64,000 nucleotides of DNA from Aphelocoma coerulescens (Eukaryota > Chordata > Aves > Passeriformes > Corvidae): positions 59,616,109 to 59,680,108 of the forward strand of contig NW_027184085.1 in the NCBI RefSeq assembly GCF_041296385.1, written 5' to 3'. The position numbers and the translations under genes are program-made. Positions 1-7,914 of this stretch are shown here, in pieces (the stretch's first letter is position 1; each line of letters begins with the position of its first letter). The notes under the pieces were generated by a model. It searched no databases, was not told the DNA's origin, and was given only the letters and a program-made list of their open reading frames with translations.

Positions 1-78
1 CCAGAGCCGCTCTCGCAGGAGGAAGCAGCTCCCGGGATTCCTGTGCGTCACACAAGGTCAGACGTGAAGGAGGACAAC

Positions 79-3000
79 ATGAACCCCAACTCACAGCCCC
101 CCAGCCCCTTGCCCGGCTGGCTGCCAGACCAGGCCCTCAGTGGGCAGTGGCTGGGGGCAGGCGGCAGCTCAGGCCTGCCCCTGTCGGACACTGAGGACGA
201 GGGGGCCTTTGTCAACATGGACCAAGAGTGGGAATACCACTCGGATCAAGAGCTTTCCCAGTGGGGAGGCCTTAGCGGCCAAGAACTTTGCCTCTGGGAA
301 GAAATGACAGTCCGAGAGTTTTACCAAGGGCAAGAAGCAGCGACCATGCAGGAAGTTTTCCCATGGGGAGTTGTGACACACCAAGAGTTGCATCAGAGGG
401 AAGTAGGTATGAAAGTCCCGTGGGGGGATGGCACACAGCAAGAGCTGTACTACGGGGAAGAAAGCGTGACAGTCCAGGAGCTGTACCCATGGGAGGAAGA
501 GGATGAGCTATGGCAAGATTTGTCCCAGTGGGAAGAAGACCTGCCATGCCAAGAGCTGTCCCAGTGGGAAGGGGAGGGACAGCAGGAACTGTCTCCTTTG
601 GAAGAAGATGTGCGAGGCCACCTGCACATGTACCAATGGGAAGGAGACAAGAGACACCCAGAGTTGCCCCAAGTGGGAGACAACAGGGACAAGGAGCTAT
701 CAGGAGGAAAAGACTACAATGTCCAGGAGCTACCCCAGTGGGAAAAAGACAGGAGTGACCAAAAGCTTCCCCAGTGGGAAGGAAGTGTCAGCAGGCAGGG
801 GCTGCCCCAATGGGCAGAAGGTGCCAGTTACAAGGTCTGGGACAAACCCTTGTACCCAGAGAAGGATGAGGATGCCCAGGAGGGGCCCGCCTCTCCCAGC
901 AGCGTGGGCACCCAGGTGGCAGGAGAGGCAGCCCGTGAGCTGCCCAGCGCCTCTCCTGGCCCGGGGAGTCCCAGAGAGGATGAGCTGGCAGCCGCTGCTG
1001 CTCCAGCTGGAGCTGCTGAGGAGGAGCAGCCCCCCGAGCCTCTGCCTGCCGAGGTGGAAAAGGCACCAGCTTCTCCTGGCCTCACGGAGGAGGTGCCATG
1101 GGCAGCGCCAGAGAGCCCAGTCCCTGCTCCACGCAGCCCCCCAGGCTACAGCCAGTCTCTGCTGGACTTGGCGTGGCACATCAGCCATGAGGTAGTGCGA
1201 GAGGCTGTGCTTGAGGCCCAGGCATCTGGCCAGCAGCCAGAGGAACAGAGGGACCTGGAGCAAAGCACAGTTGCAGAACTAGAAGCAGCAGCTCCAGAAC
1301 AAAAGCAAGAGAGCCTGATCTCTGCCCTGCACAGCCCCTGCTGCAGCCCCAGCCCCTCACCCAGCTCACTGGGAGCCCAAGCCCTCAGTGAGCAGCAAGA
1401 GGAGGCAGACAGGGGCTCAGTCCTTGCAGAGAAAGAGACTGAGGAGAGGGACTCGGCTGGGAAGCTTGAGCTTTCTCAGTGCAAAGATGAGGAAAACACA
1501 GAGCTGACCCAAAAAGAAACCAGCAAATACCAGGAAGGGTCCCAAGGGGAAGCCTGCATGGAGCAGGAGCTGCCCCTGGAAGAAGACAGGAACGACCGGG
1601 AGGGGTCCCAAGGGGAAGCCTGCATTGAGCAGGAGCTTTCCCTAGAAAAAGACAGGAATGACCAGGATGTATTCGAAGCGGAAGCCTGCATTGAGCAGGA
1701 ATCGTCCTTGGAAAAAGACAGGAACGACCAGGATGTGCTCCAAGGCAAAGCCTGCATTGAGCAGGAATCGTCCTTGGAAGAAGACAGGAACGACCAGTGT
1801 GTGTTCCAAGGGGAAGCCTGCATTGAGCAGGAGCTTTCCCTAGAAAAAGACAGGAATGACCAGGATGTATTCCAAGGGGAAGCCTGCATTGAGCAGGAGC
1901 TGTCCCTAGAAAAAGACAGGAATGACCAGGATGTATTCCAAGATGAAGCCTGCATTGAGCAGTATCTATCCCTAGAAAAAGACAGGAACGACCAGGATGT
2001 CTTCGAAGCGGAAGCCTGCATTGAGCAGGAGCTGTCCCACGAAGACAGGAATGACCAGGATGCGTTCCAAGGAGAAGCCTGCATTGAGCAGGAACTGTCC
2101 TTGCCAGAAGACAGGAACGACCAGGATGTGTTCCGAGGGGAAGCCTGCATTGAGCAGGAGCTGTCCCTAGAAGACAGGAATGACCAGGATGTATTGCAAG
2201 GGGAAGCCTGCATTGAGCAGGAACCGTCCTTGAAAGAAGACAGGAACGACCAGTATGAGTTCCAAGGGGAAGCCTGCGTTGAGCAGCAGCTATCCCTAGA
2301 AAAAGACAGGAATGACCAGGATGTATTGCAAGGGGAAGCCTGCATTGAGCAGGAACTGTCCTTGGAAGAAGACAGGAACGACCAGTATGCGTTCCAAGAA
2401 GAAGCCTGCATTGAGCAGGATCTATCCCTAGAAAAAGACAGGAATGACCAGGATGTATTCGAAGCGGAAGCCTGCATTGAGCAGGAACTGTCCTTGCCAG
2501 AAGACAGGAACGACCAGGATGTATTGCAAGGGGAAGCCTGCATTGAGCAGGAGCTGTCCCTAGAAAAAGACAGGAATGACCAGGATGTATTCGAAGCGGA
2601 AGCCTGCATTGAGCAGGAACCGTCCTTGGAAGAAGACAGGAACGACCAGGATGTGCTCCAAGGCGAAGCCTGCATTGAGCAGGATCTATCCCTAGAAAAA
2701 GACAGGAATGACCAGGATGTATTGCAAGGGGAAGCCTGCATTGAGCAGGAGCTTTCCCTAGGAAAAGACAGGAATGACCAGGATGTATTCCAAGGGGAGG
2801 CCTGCATTGAGCAGGAGCTGTCCCTAGAAAAAGACAGGAATGACCAGGATGTATTGCAAGGGGAAGCCTGCATTGAGCAGGAACCGTCCTTGAAAGAAGA
2901 CAGGAACGACCAGTGTGTGTTCCAAGGGGAAGCCTGCATTGAGCAGGAGCTTTCCCTAGAAAAAGACAGGAATGACCAGGATGTATTCGAAGCGGAAGCC

Positions 3001-4908
3001 TGCATTGAGCAGGAACTGTCCTTGCCAGAAGACAGGAACGACCAGGATGTCTTCGAAGCGGAAGCCTGCATTGAGCAGGAGCTGTCCCACAAAGACAGGA
3101 ATGACCAGGATATATTGCAAGGGGAAGCCTGCATTGAGCAGGAGCTTTCCCACGAAGACAGGAATGACCAGGATGCGTTCCAAGGAGAAGCCTGCATTGA
3201 GCAGGAACTCTCCTTGCCAGAAGACAGGAACGACCAGGATGTGTTCCGAGGGGAAGCCTGCATTGAGCAGGAGCTGTCCCTAGAAGACAGGAACGACCAG
3301 TATGAGTTCCAAGGGGAAGCCAGCGTTGAGCAGGATCTATCCCTAGAAAAAGACAGGAATGACCAGGATGTATTCCAAGGGGAAGCCTGCATTGAGCAGG
3401 AACTGTCCTTGGAAGAAGACAGGAACGACCAGTATGCGTTCCAAGAAGAAGCCTGCATTGAGCAGGATCTATCCCTAGAAAAAGACAGGAATGACCAGGA
3501 TGTATTCGAAGCGGAAGCCTGCATTGAGCAGGAACTGTCCTTGCCAGAAGACAGGAACGACCAGGATGTATTGCAAGGGGAAGCCTGCATTGAGCAGGAG
3601 CTGTCCCTAGAAAAAGACAGGAATGACCAGGATGTATTCGAAGCGGAAGCCTGCATTGAGCAGGAACCGTCCTTGGAAGAAGACAGGAACGACCAGGATG
3701 TGCTCCAAGGCGAAGCCTGCATTGAGCAGGATCTATCCCTAGAAAAAGACAGGAATGACCAGGATGTATTCCAAGGGGAAGCCTGCATTGAGCAGGAGCT
3801 TTCCCTAGGAAAAGACAGGAATGACCAGGATGTATTCCAAGGGGAGGCCTGCATTGAGCAGGAACTGTCCTTGCCAGAAGACAGGAACGACCAGGATGTA
3901 TTGGAAGGGGAAGCCTGCATTGAGCAGGAACTGTCCTTGCAAGAAGACAGGAACGACCAGTGTGTGTTCCAAGGGGAAGCCTGCATTGAGCAGGAGCTTT
4001 CCCTAGAAAAAGACAGGAATGACCAGGATGTATTCGAAGCGGAAGCCTGCATTGAGCAGGAACTGTCCTTGCCAGAAGACAGGAACGACCAGGATGTATT
4101 GGAAGGGGAAGCCTGCATTGAGCAGGAACTGTCCTTGCAAGAAGACAGGAATGACCAGGATGTATTGCAAGGGGAAGCCTGCATTGAGCAGGAGCTCTCC
4201 CGAGAAGAAGCCGGTAGCTACCACGAGCTCTCCGATTGGGATGAATCCACTGCAGATGAGCTCTCCCTAGGAGAAGGCAGCAGCTACCTAGAAGTTTCTG
4301 ACTGGGAAGAAGGCACGGAGAAAGGCCTTTCTCAAGGAGAAGTCGGTAGCTCCCAAAATCTCTCTGACTGGGAGGAATACAGCGAGCATGAGCTGTCCCA
4401 TGGAGATGTCGGTAGCTACCAAGAAGTGTCTGATTGGGAAGAGTCCATTGGCCAGGAGCTTTCTGAAGAGGAAGACTCTGTTGGCCAGGAGGTTTGCAAA
4501 GGGAATGGCAAGAGACCTTCAGCTCAGTCCAGCTGGGAAAATGACAGCGACCGAGACCTGATGCAGGACAGCTGGGAACAGAACATCGGGGACAAGCCCT
4601 TGCTGCAGGAGGAGGACGAGTGGGATGGAGTGAGCCTCCTGGAGCTCTGTGAAGAGGACAGAGAGCTGGGAGGTTTGGCAGGAGGCAGGCTCCCAGTGCC
4701 TGCCCCTCGCGAGGCCTGGGTTGAGCATGGGCCATCTGAGCCGTGCCCCCAAGTGCCGCTCTGTGCCTCGCCTCCCCAGCTGGGAGCCCAGGCCCTCAGC
4801 CAGCAGCTGAGTCCCCGCAAGAAACGTCCCTCCCGCCTCGGGCGGGCGCTGCGGATGCTGCGCAGCCTCTTCCGCTGCCCCTGCCTGGCGCCACAGCCCG
4901 AGGATTAG
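79..4908 (+). CDS. Copy 1: unrecognised acidic tandem-repeat protein, 1609 aa, possible A-kinase-anchor-like scaffold
   Basis: I do not recognise the family. The start is the first ATG of the leader (79), with A at -3 (GACAACATGA); the frame is open upstream to a GTG at 43, which is an unlikely start in a vertebrate. Layout by residue: 1-42 Pro/Gly/Ser-rich; about 43-270 some 16 degenerate 12-15-residue repeats of QELSQWEE type; about 275-355 Pro/Ala/Glu linker; 360-380 amphipathic helix with LAWHISHEVVREAVLEA, matching the PKA RII-docking spacing; about 385-489 acidic linker; 490-1364 forty tandem 21-22-residue repeats; 1375-1480 SDWEE-type repeats; 1578-1609 basic helix RLGRALRMLRSLF followed by RCPCL. 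No signal peptide or transmembrane segment is seen. It is the longest copy. Phe94 is shared with copy 2 (Ser in the others), and ELCEED replaces ELREED near the C-terminus. Intronless structure is inferred from the uninterrupted frame and the promoter lying just upstream in sister copies. Confidence 0.85.
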   Translation: MNPNSQPPSPLPGWLPDQALSGQWLGAGGSSGLPLSDTEDEGAFVNMDQEWEYHSDQELSQWGGLSGQELCLWEEMTVREFYQGQEAATMQEVFPWGVVTHQELHQREVGMKVPWGDGTQQELYYGEESVTVQELYPWEEEDELWQDLSQWEEDLPCQELSQWEGEGQQELSPLEEDVRGHLHMYQWEGDKRHPELPQVGDNRDKELSGGKDYNVQELPQWEKDRSDQKLPQWEGSVSRQGLPQWAEGASYKVWDKPLYPEKDEDAQEGPASPSSVGTQVAGEAARELPSASPGPGSPREDELAAAAAPAGAAEEEQPPEPLPAEVEKAPASPGLTEEVPWAAPESPVPAPRSPPGYSQSLLDLAWHISHEVVREAVLEAQASGQQPEEQRDLEQSTVAELEAAAPEQKQESLISALHSPCCSPSPSPSSLGAQALSEQQEEADRGSVLAEKETEERDSAGKLELSQCKDEENTELTQKETSKYQEGSQGEACMEQELPLEEDRNDREGSQGEACIEQELSLEKDRNDQDVFEAEACIEQESSLEKDRNDQDVLQGKACIEQESSLEEDRNDQCVFQGEACIEQELSLEKDRNDQDVFQGEACIEQELSLEKDRNDQDVFQDEACIEQYLSLEKDRNDQDVFEAEACIEQELSHEDRNDQDAFQGEACIEQELSLPEDRNDQDVFRGEACIEQELSLEDRNDQDVLQGEACIEQEPSLKEDRNDQYEFQGEACVEQQLSLEKDRNDQDVLQGEACIEQELSLEEDRNDQYAFQEEACIEQDLSLEKDRNDQDVFEAEACIEQELSLPEDRNDQDVLQGEACIEQELSLEKDRNDQDVFEAEACIEQEPSLEEDRNDQDVLQGEACIEQDLSLEKDRNDQDVLQGEACIEQELSLGKDRNDQDVFQGEACIEQELSLEKDRNDQDVLQGEACIEQEPSLKEDRNDQCVFQGEACIEQELSLEKDRNDQDVFEAEACIEQELSLPEDRNDQDVFEAEACIEQELSHKDRNDQDILQGEACIEQELSHEDRNDQDAFQGEACIEQELSLPEDRNDQDVFRGEACIEQELSLEDRNDQYEFQGEASVEQDLSLEKDRNDQDVFQGEACIEQELSLEEDRNDQYAFQEEACIEQDLSLEKDRNDQDVFEAEACIEQELSLPEDRNDQDVLQGEACIEQELSLEKDRNDQDVFEAEACIEQEPSLEEDRNDQDVLQGEACIEQDLSLEKDRNDQDVFQGEACIEQELSLGKDRNDQDVFQGEACIEQELSLPEDRNDQDVLEGEACIEQELSLQEDRNDQCVFQGEACIEQELSLEKDRNDQDVFEAEACIEQELSLPEDRNDQDVLEGEACIEQELSLQEDRNDQDVLQGEACIEQELSREEAGSYHELSDWDESTADELSLGEGSSYLEVSDWEEGTEKGLSQGEVGSSQNLSDWEEYSEHELSHGDVGSYQEVSDWEESIGQELSEEEDSVGQEVCKGNGKRPSAQSSWENDSDRDLMQDSWEQNIGDKPLLQEEDEWDGVSLLELCEEDRELGGLAGGRLPVPAPREAWVEHGPSEPCPQVPLCASPPQLGAQALSQQLSPRKKRPSRLGRALRMLRSLFRCPCLAPQPED
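1156..1218 (+). other. Predicted PKA regulatory-subunit (RII) docking helix in copy 1, residues 360-380
   Basis: The segment contains LAWHISHEVVREAVLEA, with small or hydrophobic pairs LA, IS, VV, AV and a final A, each separated by two polar or charged residues. This is the spacing of A-kinase-anchor helices (paired hydrophobics every four residues). It is the only clear amphipathic helix in the N-terminal half and is flanked by disorder-like sequence. It is unchanged in all seven copies: 11240-11302, 20291-20353, 29268-29330, 38245-38307, 47292-47354 and 56265-56327. Binding is inferred from the pattern only; ropporin-type R2D2 proteins recognise the same kind of helix. Confidence 0.5.
1546..4200 (+). 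repeat. Copy 1 coding minisatellite: 40 repeats of 63/66 bp plus a 10-residue partial
   Basis: The unit reads GEACIEQELSLEKD then RNDQDVFQ. Thirty-five repeats are 22 residues and five (numbers 8, 10, 24, 25, 27) are 21 residues, lacking one residue before DRND. Variable sites are the first residue (G/A/E/D), the residues after EQ (E/D/Q/Y), the xED/xKD pair and the DVFQ/DVLQ/YAFQ/CVFQ end. Cys is kept in every repeat except number 28 (EASVEQ). Repeats 8-19 (2008-2793) recur as 25-35 (3121-3840), which accounts for most of the extra length over other copies. Confidence 0.95.
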
Positions 4909-5142
4909 GGCTGCGGCCGGCGCCAGCCCAGGCCCCCTGGACGGCAGCTGGCTGGCAGCCTGCCCCACATCCTGGGGGAGCCACACGGGCCGCCTTTGCC
5001 TGGACATGTCCCTGCAGCCTCAGCAATCCCTGGCTGCTTTGGAGCATCGCAAGCCACTCTCCCCAAGAGCCAGCCTCAAGCCAGTATCCACGTGGGACAC
5101 TTGGTGCCAGGTGGCTCAGCGGTGAAGGCCAGACACTCATCG

Positions 5143-5392
5143 GGGTGGGAAGAGACCTCGAAAGTCATCCAGTCCCACCGTCACCCTGGCATCACCATCA
5201 TCACCCTGAAACCATGGCCCCAAGTGCCACGTCCAGACAAGACTTGAACACTTCCAGAGACAGTGACTCTACCACCTCCCTGAGCAACTTCTTGCAATCA
5301 ATTCCTGACCACTCTGTCAGGGAAAAGTTAGTTGGCATATTTAATCTGCACCTCCCCTGCTGGAATCCAAGGCCATTTCCTCTCATCCTGAA
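5143..5392 (-). mobile_element. CR1 LINE 3'-end fragment (unit 1)
   Basis: On the minus strand this reads LLREVVESLSLEVFKSCLDVALGAMV, the end of CR1 ORF2, followed by the CR1 3' UTR ending in the typical GATGACTTTCGAGGTCTC motif. It is a 5'-truncated copy in the 3' UTR region of the gene. The 234 bp between the stop codon and this fragment are GC-rich 3' UTR with no AATAAA. The 146 bp after it (to 5538) show nothing I can name. Confidence 0.85.
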
Positions 5393-5538
5393 AGGACTAC
5401 ATGCTGATCCTTTGGGATTTTATCCATGAGGAATGGGCACAGACAGGAGGTATTGCTCCCAGGACTCCACTGCACGACTTCACCAAACAATTCTTCCACA
5501 ACAGAGGGAAGTTGGCTTCAAGAAATAGTGGCAGTAGT

Positions 5539-6090
5539 AAAAAAAAAATAACCAAAACACCCAAAAAAACCCACAAAACACACCAAAAAAAAATCCACAA
5601 AAAGAAAAATAATAGGAATAGGACTAATAAGAATACAAAGAAGACGGAGAAAATGAAGAAATAGTGGTAGTAAATAAGAAAAAGAATTAAGCTTAAGAAT
5701 AAGAACAAGAAAAAAAGTATAATAAGAATGAGAATAGGAGTGAGAATAAGAGTAAGAATAAGAATAGGATTAAGGATAAGAATAAGGAAAAGAAAAAACA
5801 ATAAGAAAAAGAAGAGGAAAAGGCATAAGAATAAGAATAAAAATAAGAATAACAAAAAGAAAAAATAAGAATATGAATAAGGAGAAGAATAAGAATAGAA
5901 ACAAGACAAAGAAAAAAGAATAAATAGAAGAATAAGTTGATGTAGAAGAAGAAAGAGGAGTAAAAGTAAATACTAAGAAGAAGGAGAAGAAGAATGGGGA
6001 TCAGAAGAAGAAGAAGAAGAGGCTAAAGAAGAAGATTAAATAGTAGTAGTAACAAATTATTATTATTATTATTATTATAACAATAATATC
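5539..6090 (+). repeat. A/G-rich simple sequence ending in (TTA)n (unit 1)
   Basis: About 550 bp of imperfect AAGAAT/AATAAG repeats with almost no C after about 5600, then GAAGAA runs and a (TTA)n tract. The plus strand, which is the gene's transcribed sense, is purine-rich. AATAAA occurs by chance within it at 5836 and 5919. Confidence 0.9.
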
Positions 6091-6110
6091 AAGTTAAAAT
6101 ACACATCCAC

Positions 6111-6718
6111 TGTGGGAGTGTGTTTGTTTAGTTCAGTCCGGGTCTCCCCGCTATGTTCTGTAAGTTTGGTGTACCCCAGTTGGCACCCCCCCCTGTTTTA
6201 TTTAAATCACCCTGTCTGTCATTTTTATCTCCTCCCAGGACCCTGTCTGTCACTCTGCCACCCCTCCCAGGCTTCTGGAAAGTTCTAGCCAGGGGGCCAG
6301 GTGATTAGTCCTGGGAAAGGAGTCCCTCCCTTCCCCTGTTATAGTTGGTTCCCTTATGCGTCCCTCGTTCTGCTTGCCGCACCCTTCCCTTCCCTGCTTG
6401 GTTGTTCTGTACAGCCCCCTCCATGCCCCCCCCGCCATAAAATGCCCCGGCGCGCCATCGGCAGGTGCTCTGGGTTGGGCACCCCTGGTGGTTGAGGTCC
6501 CCTCGTTCGGAGGACCAATAAACTTTCTGGATTTCACCCAGCTCTGAGCCTGCCCCCTTCCTCCGCCGTCTGCCTGCATCGCCGCAGTGCCTTGGACGGA
6601 CCCACGAGCCAGATCTCTGATCCCTCCGATATCAGAGGCTGGTCCCCGTTGCCTGCTGTGTCCCGAGCTGACCGGGCTGAGTGGGAACTGTTCCCAGAGG
6701 ACACAACGGCAATCCACA
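6111..6718 (+). mobile_element. Solo LTR of an avian endogenous retrovirus, sense orientation (unit 1)
   Basis: A 608-bp segment bounded by TGTGG and CCACA. It has a TATA-like CATAAAA at 6436, then AATAAA at 6517, then a GC-rich U5-like end, which is the order expected of an LTR. It is flanked by CATCCAC on the left and CATCCTC on the right, a probable slightly decayed target duplication. No internal retroviral genes are nearby, so it is a solo LTR. The AATAAA lies in sense orientation about 1.6 kb after the stop codon and could supply the polyadenylation signal. Confidence 0.75.
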
Positions 6719-6728
6719 CATCCTCTAG

Positions 6729-7895
6729 CATCACAGAAAGGTTCAATTTGGGAAGGACCTCAAAAATCAATCATCTAGTTCCAACAGATTCTCTTCTGCT
6801 CTCTTTCTCTCTCTCGGAGACCTAGTTCCTATTTCTTTCTATCTCTCTCCTTGACAATTCTTGTTAAATAGAATCCACCTTAAATAAAATCTGTATGTTG
6901 TCATCATGTGGTCTCATTTGAACCTTAATTTGGGCAGAGGCATCTCTCCCTAATCCAATCCTAACAGTTATTAAATGAGTATCACTCTGCTTCATCTCAT
7001 TGTTTCACTTCAGGCAAACCTGACAAATTTCTCTCTTCCAGGGAGGGGGCGTCCACAGAGCCTCTGGGAAACCTATGCCAATGCCTCACCAGCCTCACCG
7101 AAAAGAATTTCTTCCTGATATTTAATCCCTACCTCTTTCAGTTCAAGGCCATTGCCCTTTCTTCTAGCACTACATATCCCGGTGAAAAGTCTCTCTCCAT
7201 CATTCTTGTAGGGGGCCCTTTTAGGTACCGGCAAGGGTTCTAAGGTTTCCCTGGGGTCTTCTCTTCTCCAGGCTAAACAACGCTAACACTCCCAACCTGT
7301 CTTCAAAGCACAGCTTCTCCAACCCTGTCAGGAGCCCTCAGTCGCTCTCCTCTGAACTCATTCGAACAGGCCCGCATCCCTTATCCTGGGGCCCCCAGAC
7401 ACAGATGTAGTGGTCCAGGTGAGATCTCAACAAATGGACTAGAGGGCCACAATTACCTGCCTTGACCTGCAGCTCTTTGCTCCTTTCCATGCAGCTCAGC
7501 CCACGCGTGGCTTTTTGGGCTGGCAGCACACATTGCTGGCTCACGCCGAGCTTCTCCTCCATCAGCACCCCCAAGTCCTTCTCCTCAGCCCCTGCCCCAC
7601 TCAGCTTCCTGTCCCCTGCAAACCCCGTGCTGAGGGGGAGCTCCATCCACTCTCTGTGTCGCTGGCAAAGCCATTCAAGAGCCCCAGGGCCAAGGCCAGA
7701 GCCCTGATGGACACTCCTCGTCCCCAGCCTCCACCTGGACAAGGAGCCACTGACCACAGCTCCCCAGCTGCCTCCATCTGGCCAATTCTTCATGCCCTGC
7801 ATAGCCCACCCTCCAAAGCCACGGCTGTGCAGTGTGGGCCTTGAGGTGTCGTGTGGCACCGTGTCCAAAGCCTCAGAGGGCTTCTGGGCACATCA
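6729..7895 (-). mobile_element. CR1 LINE fragment, antisense, split by an old LTR remnant (unit 1)
   Basis: The CR1 3' terminus is at 6729-6785. CR1 resumes at about 7036 and runs to about 7895. The minus strand reads ALDTVPHDT, then SGLGPG, GFAGDRKLSGA and EEKDLGVLMEEKLGVSQQC, in the order found in CR1 reverse transcriptase. It is dead: the FADD box is changed to FAGD and the segment before it is internally deleted. The inserted 6786-7035 piece has a CT-rich tract, AAATAAAATC and CTCATTTGAACCTTAATTTG, resembling the 3' end of the LTR at 9650-9834. Confidence 0.85.
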
Positions 7896-7914
7896 GGATT
7901 GTCGGAGACTGAAA

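Noticed and set aside
43..78. Upstream GTG as the start of the ORF (12 extra residues)
   Set aside because: Vertebrate translation normally uses ATG; the first ATG at 79 has A at -3 and no upstream ATG competes with it.
1546..4200. Regular repeats as a possible CRISPR array
   Set aside because: The units are contiguous coding repeats without unique spacers, in a vertebrate genome.
1385..4735. Long antisense open frames across the coding repeats (about 1116 and 902 codons in copy 1, similar in all copies)
   Set aside because: A 66-bp repeat without stops in a frame stays open in that frame however often it is repeated. The products are just APAQCRLPL- or SSCSMQAS-type repeats, and the sense frame alone has unique ends, a good start context and a promoter.
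4743..5429. 228-codon plus-strand frame overlapping the end of each CDS and running into the CR1 tail
   Set aside because: It is a shifted frame over the GC-rich C-terminal coding part and the 3' UTR, and its tail is reverse-strand CR1 sequence.
5397..5909. Minus-strand frame rich in Phe, Leu and Tyr, looking like a membrane protein
   Set aside because: It is the reverse of the A/G-rich simple repeat, which translates to FLFLFL-type sequence by composition alone.
6250..6717. 155-codon minus-strand frame
   Set aside because: It covers the sense solo LTR in reverse, with no start context or family features.
7338..7868. Active CR1 reverse transcriptase
   Set aside because: The catalytic box is FAGD, part of the domain before it is missing, and the element is split by an LTR remnant.
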